From: Pipra filicauda
Taxonomy: Eukaryota; Chordata; Aves; Passeriformes; Pipridae
Assembly (NCBI RefSeq): GCF_003945595.2
Contig: NW_024104668.1
Location: forward strand, 186,001-250,000
Direction of reading: 5' to 3'
Length of the DNA: 64,000 nt
A program made the translations under genes and the position numbers. Under the pieces are notes generated by a model. It was not told the DNA's origin. It was given only the letters and a program-made list of their open reading frames with translations, and searched no databases. This document shows positions 33,976-47,690 of this stretch, in pieces; positions within the stretch are counted from its first letter, which is position 1; each line of letters opens with the position of its first letter.

Positions 33976-34667
33976 AAAAGTAAAATAAAATTTGCAGTTA
34001 CCTTGCTATGTGATCTTTGTCATTAAAGAATACACAAAATTATTTTATTTAGGTGTTTGAGTCCTGCATACTTTTTGATACAGAGATTGATACAGGATGT
34101 AAGTTGTAGTGAGAAATGCAATATGCAGTGAAGTATATCAAGTAGCTATGAAATGTAAATCAAATGGCTAACAAACACATTTTTATAAAAATGAAAACAA
34201 AAAAGCTTGAAAAAGGTAAGTAAACACAGTACTTAATTCTTAAAGAATAACTAGATCAATAATGTTTTACTGTGTTTTCTTCAGAGGAGGCAGCTGCTAG
34301 GTCAGCTAGTTGTTTTTTCTCTCCTGTAATAATTGGCACTCACTGTTCAAGGTTTTTGAAGTCTTGATGGGGGGTAAGGTTGTATTTAAGCTGAGCTGGT
34401 GTATTGATCTCACCTGGTTCTGATTTTGTTGCTTCTCATGCTGCCAGTCTCACTTCCTGCTGTTCTGCACTCCTCATTGCTTTACCTCTCACCCCTTTAG
34501 CTACGCTTCACACAACTTCTCCCCCCGCACCCCCCAATTGCTCTCTCTACTGATGCCTCGCATCACTTCTCTTGCTAGATGTGCTTCCCAGTGCTTTTCT
34601 TCCTGTTTTATCACCTCATTTTATTCACTGTGCTAGCCATTCTAGTGAACTTTAGCAGCTTTGCTGG
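33976..34667. other. Spacer between two LTRs
   Basis: Nothing recognised. Confidence 0.45.
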
Positions 34668-35206
34668 TGTGGTGGGTTGGCCTCAGCCAGCAACTGAGCA
34701 CCCATCAGCCACCCCACCACAGGGTGAGGGAGAGAGTTTGAAGAGCAACAAGAAAAACTTGTGAGTCAAGATAAGTGAAGAGGGGACAGAGGATGTGGAG
34801 GAAAAAAAAAGAGGGGGAAAAACCCACAAAACCAAACCCCAAGTGATAGTAGTATAATCACTCATCCCCAGCACACAGACTCCCATTCTCTGAGAAATGG
34901 TTCCTTTGGAAGAACTCCCTCACAGTTATTGTTGAGCATTATGATTCATGGTGTGATACACATCTCTATGGTAAATTCAGTCAGCTGTCCCAGCAGTATC
35001 CCCTCCAAGACTCTTGCCCACCCTTAGTCTATTTGGGGGAGCAGGCTTGGGATGCCACGGAGTGAGAAATAGAAGACCTTGGTGCTATGCAAGCACTGTT
35101 TGGTAACAGCTAAAATGCTCAGTTCTAGTCACAAGTCTAAAGCACAGCACCATATGGCCTAGCACCATACCTCTTACTTGACGAGAAATTCCTAGTGTTA
35201 AAGTCA
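34668..35206 (-). mobile_element. ERVL-like LTR, minus strand, diverged
   Basis: The low-coordinate end, TGTGGTGGGTTGGCCTCAGC, is the reverse of the family 3' end. Family blocks continue with CAGCTGTCCCAGCAGTATCC, GACCTTGGTGCTATGCAAGC and a faded 5' end near GAGAAATTCCTAGTG. It is an independent, older insertion in the same orientation as 31275-32102. Confidence 0.7.
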
Positions 35207-38200
35207 GAACTTTTTTTTCCCCAAAATGTCTCCTTCTTCCTCTAGCCTTTGTATTGCAACACTAGACACTATTAACAAAGATTGTTGTTACCGTATATTC
35301 CAGATATATTTAGACAGGCATTAGAACTGTATATTACTCTAAAGACAGAACTTTCATACTCTCCTTCTAAAAAAAAAAAAGGCCTCTTCAACATAACACA
35401 ACACATGCAAAGCAACTGTGCTTTAGGCTTGCTTATTGATCCTCCCCATTTACCTTTCCTTGCCTTGCCTAATTGTCATAAATAGGCCCCTTCGCTTCTC
35501 AGCATCCTCTGCTGCAGGCTTCTTGCAGGTGAAGGAAGGTGTAGTGAAATTTTCTTGTCAGTCCTCAGCAACCACTCTCTCCTAAGAATAGGAAACAGTC
35601 TTTGTTTAACTAAAGGATTGACTAGGCTCTCCTCGAATAAACATGAGACTGGAAAAACTTTCAGATGAAAGATGAAGTCTGCAAGTGCAGTCTCAGAAAA
35701 TAATCTTGAAGGGAATATTTGCTGAGAACTAACATTCTTCACCATGAGACAGCTGGATGAGATCAGTATTACTGGAGGTGTCCTCTAATGGGAATGCTCC
35801 AGGAGATGATCTTTTTCTGTGAGTTTTCTGACAGTCTTTGTAGTAGCTACAGCTGATACAAAGCTTAAAACATTTTACTACTTTTTCAGAAGAAAGGAGC
35901 AGAAACAGGTGAGACAGCAAGGTAACTGAATAAGGAACAGAAAGGGGATTTTGAGGTAACTCAGGTGTAAGTAGTTTAGGTATAGCTCTGCTTTCATTTC
36001 TTCATTTATATCCTTTATACACATTTATATCCTTTAGTCGATGTGGATTTTACAGACAAATACTTGTTGCATTTTATATTAGTCATTTTTAAGCTACCAA
36101 TGATTTAAGTATCTGGGTAAGAGCAAGGTATTCCCCATACAAAGATGTGTCAAATTTCTGTCGGTGCTGCTTGAAGGAATTTCGCGTGAACTCCAGCTGC
36201 CCACCATGGCTTCTGCCATGTGAGCCAGCTTGAGGCTCAGAAGTCATGGGCAGCAGGAGTGTTGTCTAGTGGCTGCTGGTGGCAGCTCAGGGTTTTATGG
36301 CACTTGGTAGGGCAAGGGGAAATATAAGATTCACAGGGCATTGTTGGATGCAAGAGAGGGTTTTTTCTCTGTATGTCTAGGGGTTTTAAGACACATATAT
36401 CAAGAACAGTGAGTCACACATTTTATGGCAGCAAGCACAATTAAGTACTGTAGAATATGTGATCCAGGTATAGATCCACCATGGGTGTATATTGTAGCAT
36501 GGTATAAATATTCAAGATTACTTTTCATTTGACTTATTTATACATTACACATAATTTGAAATTAATTTACTGACCAATGGATTCTTATACTAATGGCTGC
36601 TATAAATTATTGACTTGGTGGTAATACATTACTACTTACAAATGAAAAGATTGTTTTATTTTTTCCTCCCCCAAATGACACGCTGTGAAGGTTATGTAAT
36701 AGAAAGGATAAATTTAGAACTTTGAATTTAGATCACCTGTGTGTTTATTATGAGCAAATCATATTATCTGCATAAAAAAGGAAAATACAAAGACATATTA
36801 AAATTCTTCACATTTCATGAATGGTTTTGGAGAAGTACTGGTTAGATAGTAGACAGCAAATGCAGTAATTTGGAGATTAGATTCTTCTTTGCAGGAGGTC
36901 AGTCAGGATTAATCTCAAAGCCCTGTTGGTGTTGGGGGCTATAATTCTTGTTGTTAATAGGACAGAAATTTGTGTTACATGCCAACACTATTCTGGACTA
37001 TGAGGGTTGTCCATCATATGCTAATCAAACTGCCCCCTGTTTTATGGATATCTATCATTTTTTAATTTTTATAATTATAGAGAATTTTTTGAAAGAAAAT
37101 TCCAAAGCTTCCTTACAAAAATATTTTATACAGTTTAATGTAACTAAGTGAAGTAATATAGTGTCTAAACTATTTTCTTGAGCTCTTAATTAATACTCTA
37201 CAACAGACTGCCCCCCAGCTAGTTTTGGGTTTTTGCAGCTCACAGTCCTGGACTATCTGTATAAAATTTCTTCCTTGTAATTAAGAGTATGCAACATGCT
37301 AAAAATATACTGAATGCATATTCACTTGTAAGAAGTTATTGTATCTTCTTTGCAAGTATAGACTTCCTATCATAATATTCCACCTACATGTGGCATTAAT
37401 AAGTGTATCTTCAGAGAGGAACAAATGAACTGTGATTTATGAGTCATTAGTAAAAGAAAAATTCAGCTAGTTTACAGTAATGTACATCTTCTTTAATTGG
37501 ATTCTTTAAATATTAATTTTTTTTCACTTTTAAGATTAAAAAAACCCAACTTTTTGCTGTATGTCAAGATGTAACATGCATACCTTAGACTACATTAGAT
37601 AAACCACTTCCTCAAAGAGTTAATAAAGCTGATAACTAAGGAAGAATTACTCTAATTCTCTAGTATTCTGCAGGGCAATTAAGTGCAAATGCCATGACCT
37701 GATTTATCAGCCCATTCATGCTCAGTCAGATGAATGACAATATGTTTTAGAAGGCCTTGTATAACAGGGTTTATTCAGCTCTAGTGAGAGATGAGGACAA
37801 GTCCATAATTGGAGAAATCCATCTAGAAATCATGGATTTCTAGTGCTTGAATATCATATATGGACTCAATGCAAACTCAATGACAAGTAGAACATTTTAA
37901 AAGCAAAGTTTAGAAGTCCTCGGTTTGGTGCATAGTTATATGTATAAACCTTGTAAATATAGAACAGTGTAATTTAAGCAACTACATACACAAGCTATTT
38001 GCTTGAGGTCCAATTTTGGAAAATAATATATTTTGGGAATCTAGAAAAAATCCACATCCATTACTAACATAAAATACTTATTATCTCTGTTGAAAAGATA
38101 GCCCATCTTTTGAAAAGAGAACTGATAAATTTTACTTTATTCTTTTACTGGTATCTTAAATCAACCAGCTGCTTTCAATCTGACAGAACAGAAATCAACT

Positions 38201-41200
38201 TGTCATCATGTACTTTTGCCATGTACCAGAAAAAAACCACATATATATTGCTTTTTTTCCTTTCTTGATTAGTGTATTAGATGTGTTTTTTGTAATAGCC
38301 TTTCTCTTTTTCCCCTATCAGTAGTACTCAGAGTGGGATTCAGAATGGTGTCTTAGCACCTGAAGGCCATAGCACTCTGCTCTTTTCCAGTCTTCTGAAC
38401 CCTTTTCACTACTGTGGGAACAGCCCCCTGCTGACAATATGTAGCAAACAAGGTTTAGAAATTGATATGTCTGAGAGACAAGACTAAACACCTTGGAGCA
38501 CTTTTTCTTTCTAGGGGTATGTGATTTCAGCTGGGCACCTCAGCTTAATGCGCTGCACGGTGCAATGGGGTTGTCCTTAGTTGTTCACGCTTGAGAAAGG
38601 CTTATCACTCATACAGTAAGTGAGCAGGTTCAGTGATCCTCAAAACCCCCTGCCTTTGTATAAATTAAGCTCTTCATTATCCATCTGATGGTATCTGGTA
38701 CAGGACATAACATTCAGCCTTCAAATGAAAATATATTGAGGGCGGAGCAGGCTGAAGCAATATAAAACATAAGTGAAGGACAGATGAAAATCAAAGCAAG
38801 CACATGCTTCAGTGATATTTTAGAAATGTGTTGAGTTCTAAAGGATATCTGAAATTGTGCTTTACCTTACATAAAGAAAAAGTTTAGAAAACCTTAAACC
38901 ATTGTGATGTCTCTAGTGGTAACGGGCCTGCTAGACAGTGGAAGTTTCTTAAAACGAAAACACATAAAAATTAATGATAGGAAGGTTTTTCAGGTGGATA
39001 TTGTAAAACTGTTTCCCATATGTTTTTTAGGTCATAGGTGAAATCTTTATTATGTTAAAAAGAACATATATCAAAGTATTTAGCTTAAGCTTTGCTTGAG
39101 AATAGTTGCTTTGGGTATGGCAATATGTATTGTACTTGAATTTCATTCCACACTCATGTGTAAAGCGTTTGTCTTTTACATTGACTGATAACTTGCAGGA
39201 AATGACCATAAATTATGATGAAAAGAACTGAAATGCCTTTCATGCTATTTAGAAAATACTGCTGCTAACATAAGAGTTATTTAGCTATTTCCCCTCTTTA
39301 TGAGTCAATCTGCAAGGGCACATTTGCGAACTAATGTAGAAATGCAATTCATTACAACAATCTGAAATCATATGCATTTGTCTCATAATCTCTGCTTTTC
39401 CAGGACTATTCCAATGACTCTTCTACTGGGCCACATTCTCATCGTGGACAACCCTGGTAGTTAATTTTTAATTGTGTTCCATGATAAGCTAGACAGAGCT
39501 CCAAAAATTTGCATTAGACAAAAATCAAGAGATTTTCAAGGCCTCTCTACAAAAAGATGCTCACTCAAATCCTAATATCCTTAACCTTTTTGTGACACAT
39601 GATTAACTTGTCTCACTACAGCAGGCTAGAGAGGGAAATCTGATGTCACCTATGTTCTTCTGAAGAATGAAGGTAGCACAATAAAAATTCTTGCTCAAAA
39701 TATCCCCTTTTAGTAAATGTACTGGGTGTCTGCTCTCTTTTTTTCTTCCCAGACTTGACAAAAGAAAAACTCTGCACAGTCCAGTTGAAGGTTCTTTCAG
39801 TCCTGTATCTTTTCCCAAACATCTGTCTCCAGTCAGATGCCTGGGGGAAATGGTAAGCATAAGGGAAGCACAGAACAACATTTCCACCAAAAATGAAGTA
39901 ATCAAAAGGCAATCTGTGTGGTAAAGGCACTGTCTGAGAAGGTGTTTTTTCAATGAAGGAAGTGTCTGAAATATCACATGGTATACATGGTGCAGTTTCC
40001 TCCTTTAGGGAAGAGTAAATTTAGGATAATGTCTATGGGGAAAAAAAATCAGCCTTCTAACTACAGCTTCTTCTAGCAGTTGAAGAGACATTGGAAATTC
40101 TCAGTGCTTTAAATCCTTTTAATTTTTTGGGTGAACTTTTGAGGCTGTCTCGCTTTTTGAGTTGTTCTGACTTATTTGTGTCTTCAGAGTATACCTTTTA
40201 CTCTTGATATTTGTGCTACTCTCCCCTGAAAGTAGTGTTCTCTAACAGTCCTTTTTTTTGGTTAACAATCCACTTCCTTCTTAGTTACAGTCGTGATTTT
40301 CCCCACACGTGCCATCTCTCATGTCTTATCTTAAGTCATTCTGTGCAGTAAAATATATTAACAGGTTTTTGTCCCTAAAATATGCAGTTTGTATTAATCT
40401 TCTTTTCTAAATCTTTCTTTGTTTTGTTTTGGTTTTTTTTTTTTTTTTTTTTTTTTTTTTGTCTCTCTTGTACATATTCTTACTCATTTTTGCCTAATTT
40501 GGATTTTAAAATCTTCCAAGAAAGGACTTTGTCCTTCTGCAACCTCTTTGAAGGATCATGAAAAGTTAATAGGTTGTATGAATGTTTAATAACAATAATA
40601 TTCATGGAGATTTATTTTTTTATTACTAATGAAAATTCTGTAACTGCATGAATATTCTGCAATATTGCTGCATTAAATGTTGACATTCAGAATCAAACTT
40701 TCTGAAATAATAAACTTTTTCTCACTTATCTGTATGACCAATATTTTATCTAAATATATGCTAGGTATTGATTATACTGTGCAATGCGTGCAAGCAGACT
40801 ACTAAATCTATGTGGTAGATACCTACATAAATCTTGCTGATACTGCTGTAGACAGAATGGCTTATATGTTACAGGAACCTGCAAATCAGATTCATAAATT
40901 CTTACACAGTTATAGATACAGAAATGGAAGCGTGGATTAATTTGGAGTGCTGCAGTAGAGCTGTAAACAAGGAAGCCATACACCTGCTCTCTAAAGCAGG
41001 TAAAATTTTGTTTCTATCAGACTGCATCTTGTGTACAAGCAATGCCAAACTAACCAGATTTGTTGATGAGTTTAATCTGTTAAACAATTTAACATGTACT
41101 GGTAAGTTTATTTGATTCAACTGACAAAGAATTTTGCAACCTACTAACTACCTATTTTGGGGACTTTGGGAAGCACTGTCTGTCCCTTCACCTTCCCTTC

Positions 41201-44200
41201 AATCAGCTATCCAAAACACAAGGACTTCCATCTCCCCAGTTTCCTTTCAGTCCAGGTAATAAGGCTGAGGGAGACAGACTGTAACTGACTCCTTGCTTTT
41301 AAAGCTTTGATGTTGCTTTCTTCTAAAAGGCCAACTATGTCAAATGGCTGGCTCTGAGATCATTGGCTTACAGCAGCTCATGGGTGCTTGTGTTTTTTAC
41401 CATATGAGTGAGCTGAAAAAAAATACCTTTCTGTTTATATTAGTTGTTAGAAAAAATTGTAGAATTTTTTTACTTCTCTTTTCATGAGAAGTAAGCTTTA
41501 CTTACAGAAAGCAGTAACAGGAAGTTGGGATATAGCAGAGACTGTAAACTGGGGAGAACATACTGTGCAGACTTGTAAAGATTATTTAAGAAAGACATTT
41601 TAACAGTCTCTCAGAAAATCATACTTCACACTTGCAGGTGCATTGGCAGTCAGATTTTATGTTGTTTTTCTGCTGTGAGCAACACTGTCATTATCAGTTT
41701 CTAGTATGTAGCTCATCCTCTTCAGTTTTGTTATTTATTTGTTGTAGTTTCTGACTTTGCTCTATCAAGAATCTGTAGGCACTGTTGGTGGTGGTTTTGG
41801 GGGTTTTTTTTAGAGGGGGGATGTCACCTATGTTATCACTCAAATGTGTTTCTGCTTACTTGGATATCACTAGTTTTCACTTGAGGAGACCAGGTGACTC
41901 TTTATCTGCCTCTTATTTCTGTTGCAAGAGTCCTTCCATGTTAAGAAGCACAGTGTTTAAATAACAGCCTTATATTTTTTGACAGGTTTCTATAATGTTT
42001 TCCTTTATACCTATTTTAAATATATATTTGCTAGGTGTTTAAACAACAGGCTATGTAAATAACACAAGTGGTATGTACATGTTTTATAAACATGCAAACT
42101 TGGATGCACACATATATATTTTCCATGCACTTGCTGTTTTCCAGCTGCAGTTCCCATGGACACTGTTAGAGGTTACTGCTAGTGTGAGGCATTTCTTGAA
42201 AGAAATCCATTTTATGAAGTCATCAGTAAGACGATAGCATTTTTCTCATTCTTGCGTAAATGGTGTAAACTCAATGACAGCATTTATAATAAAGAAACTG
42301 AGGTTCAGTGTTAGGCTTCAACACTGATAATGGATCTTCTGTATTTGCTTCCTACTGCTCTCTTAACCATTTTAGGTAGGGCTTTGATTATATGTCTAAA
42401 ATCATAAGTGTTAACACCTTTCTTTTCACATATGCTCATATTAGCCACCATTTTTTGTAATTTAGATTTCTTTGTTAATCCTGACTACCCTTTTCATACC
42501 TCTTCATTTACCACTCCTCCTAACACTGTCTGTGTAAATCACAGTGCCATTCTGTTCTACTGTTCCCTGTCTGAGAATGAAATCCTGACCCCAGGGAAAT
42601 CAGTGGCAAAGTACATCAGCTTCACTAAAGACACAATTTCTTACTACAGTTCTGTATCCTGCCATCCCTTGATTTGAGGTACAATGTCCTATGTCAGGAA
42701 TTTAGAGTAGAACGTTTTTTGTCTGTCATTTGCTATCTGATTCTATAAAAACTTTCATAGAAGTTGGATCAAATTTTATTGTACAACTGAAGTCAAGTCA
42801 AATTACAGTCCTTTTCGGAAAGAGAAGCCAGCACAGATGACTCATTTTTATGTTAACCAAGGCTTGAATGACACCGGGCAACATCAACACAAAAACCTGC
42901 AGAGTTCAGCTACAAAAGTTCACTTGATAATTGTTTTTGTCTTGCTATAATGTCAAGACTCAACTGTAAGTATACACCTTTTTTCTTCTTGTGCTTAGTA
43001 TTTCAGACAGCTACTGAGAAAGATAAAACTAGTATATGAGCATAGCTTGAAAAAAATACTATCACATTTTATCAATAAAAAGTACTGCAGCCCCTTCTGT
43101 GTGCTTTGCAAGCTCCTGAAAGATGTGCCATATTGTTAAGTGGTCATAAAACATAGGTTTTTGAGTAGATATTTTCATAGTAAGATGAAAATAGGACGTT
43201 AAGTTTCTTTTGAAAATGATCAAAATATTCTTGATTACTAATTGACATTCTTAGTTTAAGATTTTTTTTTTTTTACTATAAAGAAGATGCTTATTTCAAT
43301 GAGACAGCTTTTGAAATAAAATGCTGCTCAACATAACCAGGAATAGAGACAACAGTTTCAGAGTCCATAATTTCTGTTTACAATGAAGAAAACCAAGACT
43401 TTCATTGGCAGTTTTTTTTTTAAAAAAGTACAATTTTCCAGTATCCTGTAGCATTTTGTTATATTTTGTGATACATGTCACAATGTATCACTTCAGAGCT
43501 ATGATTCTGTAAGTTTGTCATATTATTCTGGCCAAGTAATTTTTTTTTTTTTTGTATTGTTTTCTTCAAGCTTTCTCATGTACTATTTAAATTGAAAAAA
43601 AAAGAGATTTTGCTATCAGCCCTTTTATGCAAAATAATAACATCAGAACTTTAGTGCTTCTTTACTATTGCTGTCAATTATTAGACCTTCTTAGCATCGA
43701 AAAAGGTAAGTTATATTGCTGATCTTAATTAGATGATCTTTACAGTTAATAGGATGATTAAAGGTATAAGAAGGTATAAAAAGAAAGTAAAATGCAGGTA
43801 TGCTTTAATGAATTGTAATTAGTAGTTCTGAGAGTCATTTTGTACATATGTGGATTCTCATTCCTCATATTTCAGTCTGAAGAGATAAAGAATATATGCA
43901 TTTCTTGTGTACTTATTGTTTGTGCGTTCTATGTCTGTATCTGCCTATCTGTTGATCTGACTGTTTTGTGCACCCCATCATACCTGCACTAGCCTCTTGC
44001 ACTTATAATGATACTCTGTTGAAGACTTAATTAACTCTATCAAGTTGCTGTTTCTCAAACTCTTTCAGGGTAATTACTTGAAATTTAATTCACATTGCTC
44101 TGGGAGGTGGGAGGTGGGGTCTGTGTGCACACACCCTTCTGTGTTTCAACCTAGAGTAAGGTAAGGATTAGCAACTAGGTCTGATCTTTATCTAGCTCAG

Positions 44201-44400
44201 TAGCTGTTCAAAATAGATAAGGCAGAAATGTCAGATTAATTTCAATTTACCAATATCTGCTTTATATACTTTATTAGCTGCAGCCATAAAAAGTGTTGTT
44301 TTTCATAAATTTTCATTAACTGAATTATTGTCTAAAGGTTTTCCATGGAAGATGGTCATTATAGAATAGCTTAAAAATAGATATTCAAATATGTAACCAT
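35207..44400. other. 9.2-kb stretch without recognisable mobile elements
   Basis: The longest repeat-poor part of the window. Simple sequence is limited to a T28 run (40433-40460) and shorter T runs near 43261 and 43542. A slightly GC-richer 150-bp patch (about 36165-36310) contains a small hairpin (CATGGC...GCCATG). No open frame exceeds 124 codons or shows a recognisable domain. Confidence 0.5.
40433..40460 (+). repeat. Poly-T run (28)
   Basis: Homopolymer with no LINE or SINE body on either side that I recognise. It could be an old poly-A tail on the minus strand. Confidence 0.85.
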
Positions 44401-45473
44401 TGTAGTGGGTTGACCTTGGATGGATGCCAGGTACCCACCAAAGCTGCTCTCTCACTCTCCTCTGCAACTAGACAGAGGAGAGGAGAGAAAATATGACAAA
44501 GGGTTCACGAGTTGAGGTAAGGACCGGGAGAGGTCACTTACCGATTACTGTCACAGACAAAACAGACTCAAAGTGGGGATATTGATTAAATATATTACTG
44601 ACAGAAACAGCACAGAATAATGAGAAGTAAAACAAATCTTAAAAACAACCCTCCCTCCTTCCTTAGTTCTAACTCCTCCACCCCCAGTGGCACAGGGAGA
44701 TGGGGAATGAGGGTTACAGGGTGTTTCTGCCACTGCTCAGGGAGAGGCGTCCTTTCCCTGCTCCTGTGTGGGGTGTCTCCCACAGTAGCCAGTTCTCCAT
44801 GAACTTAACATGAGTGCATCCCACAGGCAACAGTTCTTCACAAGCTGCTGCAATGTGGGTCACTTTTCCATGGGGTGCAGTCCTTCAGGCACAGGTTGCT
44901 CCAGAGTGAGTCCCTCACAGGGCCACAAGTCCTTCTAAGAAAACCTGCTCCAGCATGGGTTCCTCTCTCCATGGGTCAGCAGGTCCATGCCAGGACCCTG
45001 CTCCAACACAGCCTCCCACAGGACCCCAGCCTCCTTTGGGTGTCTGCCTGCTCCAATGTGGGTCTCCTCCATGGGCTGCAGGTGGATCTCTTCACCTCTG
45101 TTGACTTCCATGGCTGCAGGGGCACAGCTTCCTCACCATGGTCTGCACCACAGCCTGCACGGGAACCTCAGATCTTGTACCTGGAGCACTTTCTCCCCTT
45201 CCTTCTTCACTGGCCTTGGTGTCTGAATGGTTGTTCACATGTTCTCACTTTTATCTTCTCTGGCTGCAATTTAAATCTGCACAATAACTTTTGTTTTCTT
45301 TCTTAAATGTGTTATCACAGAGGTGCTACTACCTTCTCTGATTGGCTCGGCCTTGGCCAGCAGCGGGTCCATCGTGGTACTTCAGGACATGGGGGAAACT
45401 TCTGGCAGCTTCTCACAGAAGCCACCCCTGTAGCCCCCATGCTACCAAAACCTGGCCACAGAAATCCAGTGCA
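44401..45473 (-). mobile_element. Solo LTR, about 1.07 kb, ERVL-like, minus strand
   Basis: Reverse-oriented relative of the LTR at 9334-10466. The low-coordinate end TGTAGTGGGTTGACCTTGG mirrors the other copy's 3' end, and GCTACCAAAACCTGGCC followed by ...CAGTGCA mirrors its 5' end. The internal GGAGCAGG-type array is present in reverse (CCTGCTCCAGCATGGG, CCTGCTCCAATGTGGG and others). The flanks ACCAT and CCTTT do not form a convincing TSD. The 143-codon frame at 44875-45306 lies within the array and is not a gene. Confidence 0.8.
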
Positions 45474-45842
45474 CCTTTTATTTCAAAATCCAAACACTGT
45501 TTCAGAAACACACCACTTAAGGTGGGGGAAAAAAAGAATTAAGCATCTGATGGCTTGCAGTGAGAGAGTTCTCTCTCTGTGTTTATGAATTGGTTAGATG
45601 AATTCCATCAAGCAGTCATTGAAATTGGAAGGATCATCTAGAGGTCACCCAGTTACTACATTACTTAAGACTGTTTCTTGTCAGGTTTTTTATATCTTAA
45701 AAGGAGAAGACTGCACATCTGCCTTCTTGTATTTGAACACCTCAGAGTTTAAGAAAAAAAAAAAGGTTTTAATTGATTTTTTTCCAACTGTTAACTGGAA
45801 TTTCCTGTATTTCTGTTTGTACCCGTTGCTGCTTCTTTTCTG
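45474..45842. other. Spacer
   Basis: A short poly-A run (about 45752) and nothing else recognised. Confidence 0.45.
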
Positions 45843-45980
45843 TGTTGGTTTCAGCTGTGATAGAGTTCATTTTCTTCTTAGCAGCAGGTAAAGTGCTGTG
45901 GTTTTAGGATTTAGTATGTAAATAATGTTCGTAACTCACTGATGTTTTGGCTGTTACCAAACTATGACATTCTCCTAAGC
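45843..45980 (+). mobile_element. Truncated LTR start, plus strand
   Basis: TGTTGGTTTCAGCTGTGATA and the block GAGTTCATTTTCTTCTTAGC match the first 140 bp of the ERVL-like family seen at 4015. The rest is missing. CR1 sequence starts about 25 bp later, so a deletion has joined the two. Confidence 0.65.
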
Positions 45981-46004
45981 AACACTGAGAAGACTCTCAC
46001 TCCG

Positions 46005-47690
46005 CCATCTTTATTCCTTCCATCAGGTATTTATACACCTTGATAAAATTCCCTTGATACTTTTCTTCTTCAAAAAACCATGGGTTTCCTCATCATTTGT
46101 GTTAGCCCTTTGCTACACTTAAACCAGTAAGTCTATGACCATTATACTGGGGACCCAGATCTGGACACGGGTCTTTAAGATGTGTCTCCCAAGGGTTGAG
46201 CAGAGAGGAAGGTTCACATCCTTCAACCTGCTGGTGATACTCCTGCTAATGCAGCAAAGGATGGATGCTGTTGACTGTTTTTGTTGTAAGGGCATATCAC
46301 TGACTTATGTTCTGCTCGGTGTCTACCAGGACACCCAGATCCTTTTCTGCAAGGTTGATTTCCAGCCTGTCATCCCCAGCGTGTAGGGGTTTTTGGACTC
46401 ATTTCTTCACAGGTGCTGGCAATCCCCTCCCCAGGAATTGCACTTCTCTTTGTTGAACTGTGTGAGGTTCCTGTCAGCCCATTTCTCCAACCTGCCAAGG
46501 TCACTCTGAATGGCAGCACATCCAACTGGTGCATCAGCTACTCTTCCCAAGTTTTTTTTAATCTGAAAACTTGCTGGGGGTGCCCTTTGTCCAATCATCT
46601 ATGTCATTATAAATAGGTTAAACAGTAGTGGATGCCATATTGATGCCTACTGTACATCACTAGTGACTGGCTTCCAGCTGAGCTATATGCCATTAATCAC
46701 AACTCTTTGAGCCCAGCAGGTTAGACAGCTGTCAGTCCTCCTTCCTCTCTGCCCATTTGTCTGGTATGTAGTTTGTCTGTGAGGATTTCATGGCGGGTTT
46801 TGCTAGAAGTTTTGCTAAAATCAAGATAAATATCCACTGCTCTTCCGTATTCCACTGATCCAGTTCTGTCACCAGAGAAGGTTATCAGATGGTTAAACAT
46901 GATTTCCTCTTTGTAAATCCATGCTGACTACTCACAATAACTTTCCTGTACTTAATACTGGAAGCCATTTCCAGACATGATGCTTGCTCCATCACCTTTA
47001 CAGGGGTGGAGTTGAGGCTTACTGGCCAGTGATTCCCTGGATTCTTTTTCTGTCCTCCTTGGTGATGTCAGTGATCTTTGCTCTCTCCCTGTCCCTGGCT
47101 ATCACCCCCAGTTGTCAAGACATCTACAACACAACTGAAAGTGGCTTCACAGTGACATCAGTCAACTCTTTCAGCACTAGTCGGTTCATCCCATCAGATC
47201 CTATAGCCCTGTCTATGTCCAGTTTGTTGAAACTTACCCTAATCAGATCCTGCATCCCTCAGGGTAAGTCTTCCTTACTCCTGACCTTCTCATAGGTCCC
47301 AGGGGTCTGGGACTCCTGCAGGTCATTCCTGTCGGTACAGGCTGAGGTGAAGAAGGCAAAGAAGACATTGAGCACCTCAGCCTTTTCCATGTCCTTTGTC
47401 ACAAAGTGCCCTGCTTCATTCAGTAGTGGGCCTGTCTTTTCTCTGAGCTTCCTTTTGCTGCTGATGTATTCATAGATACCCTTCTTTTCTCTATTGCAAT
47501 TCAGCTCCACATGGGCATTAGCTTTGCTAAGCCCAGCCCTGTATTCTCAGACAATATCTCTTTATTTCTTCTATGCTACTTCCTTCTCTTGAACACTTCC
47601 TTCTATGCTTGATCTTGGACAAGAGTTCCTTCTTCCTCCCTTATTTACTTGAGATTATCTTCAAATAAGTATTTTCAACTCCTTCTTTTT
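46005..47690 (-). mobile_element. CR1 LINE, longest copy here (about 1.7 kb), minus strand
   Basis: Covers, from high to low coordinate, the endonuclease-reverse transcriptase linker, most of the reverse transcriptase domain, and part of the C-terminal region. The true 3' end (about 250 bp) is absent at 46005, where the LTR fragment abuts, so the element is truncated at both ends. It is an older CR1 lineage than the copy at 51645, judged by its more numerous indels. Confidence 0.88.
46407..47510 (-). pseudogene. CR1 ORF2 reverse transcriptase remnant, catalytic box destroyed
   Basis: The best-preserved piece (47259-47510) reads KKGIYEYISSKRKLREKTG and FVTKDMEKAEVLNVFF. Near 46820 the first catalytic motif survives as DIYLDFSK, but the following residues are scrambled. 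Near 46550-46570 the usual FADD metal-binding box is replaced by F-S-D followed by a stop codon (TAA). The frame shifts between these segments. RT activity is therefore impossible from this copy. Confidence 0.75.

Noticed and set aside
40924..41115. Coding exon
   Set aside because: A 63-codon frame without recognisable domain or supported splice sites.
44875..45306. 143-codon protein gene
   Set aside because: Lies wholly within a minus-strand solo LTR, over its GGAGCAG array, and the matching LTR at 9334 shows similar spurious frames.
44396..45478. 5-bp TSD around the minus-strand LTR
   Set aside because: Flanks ACCAT and CCTTT agree at too few positions to be called a duplication.
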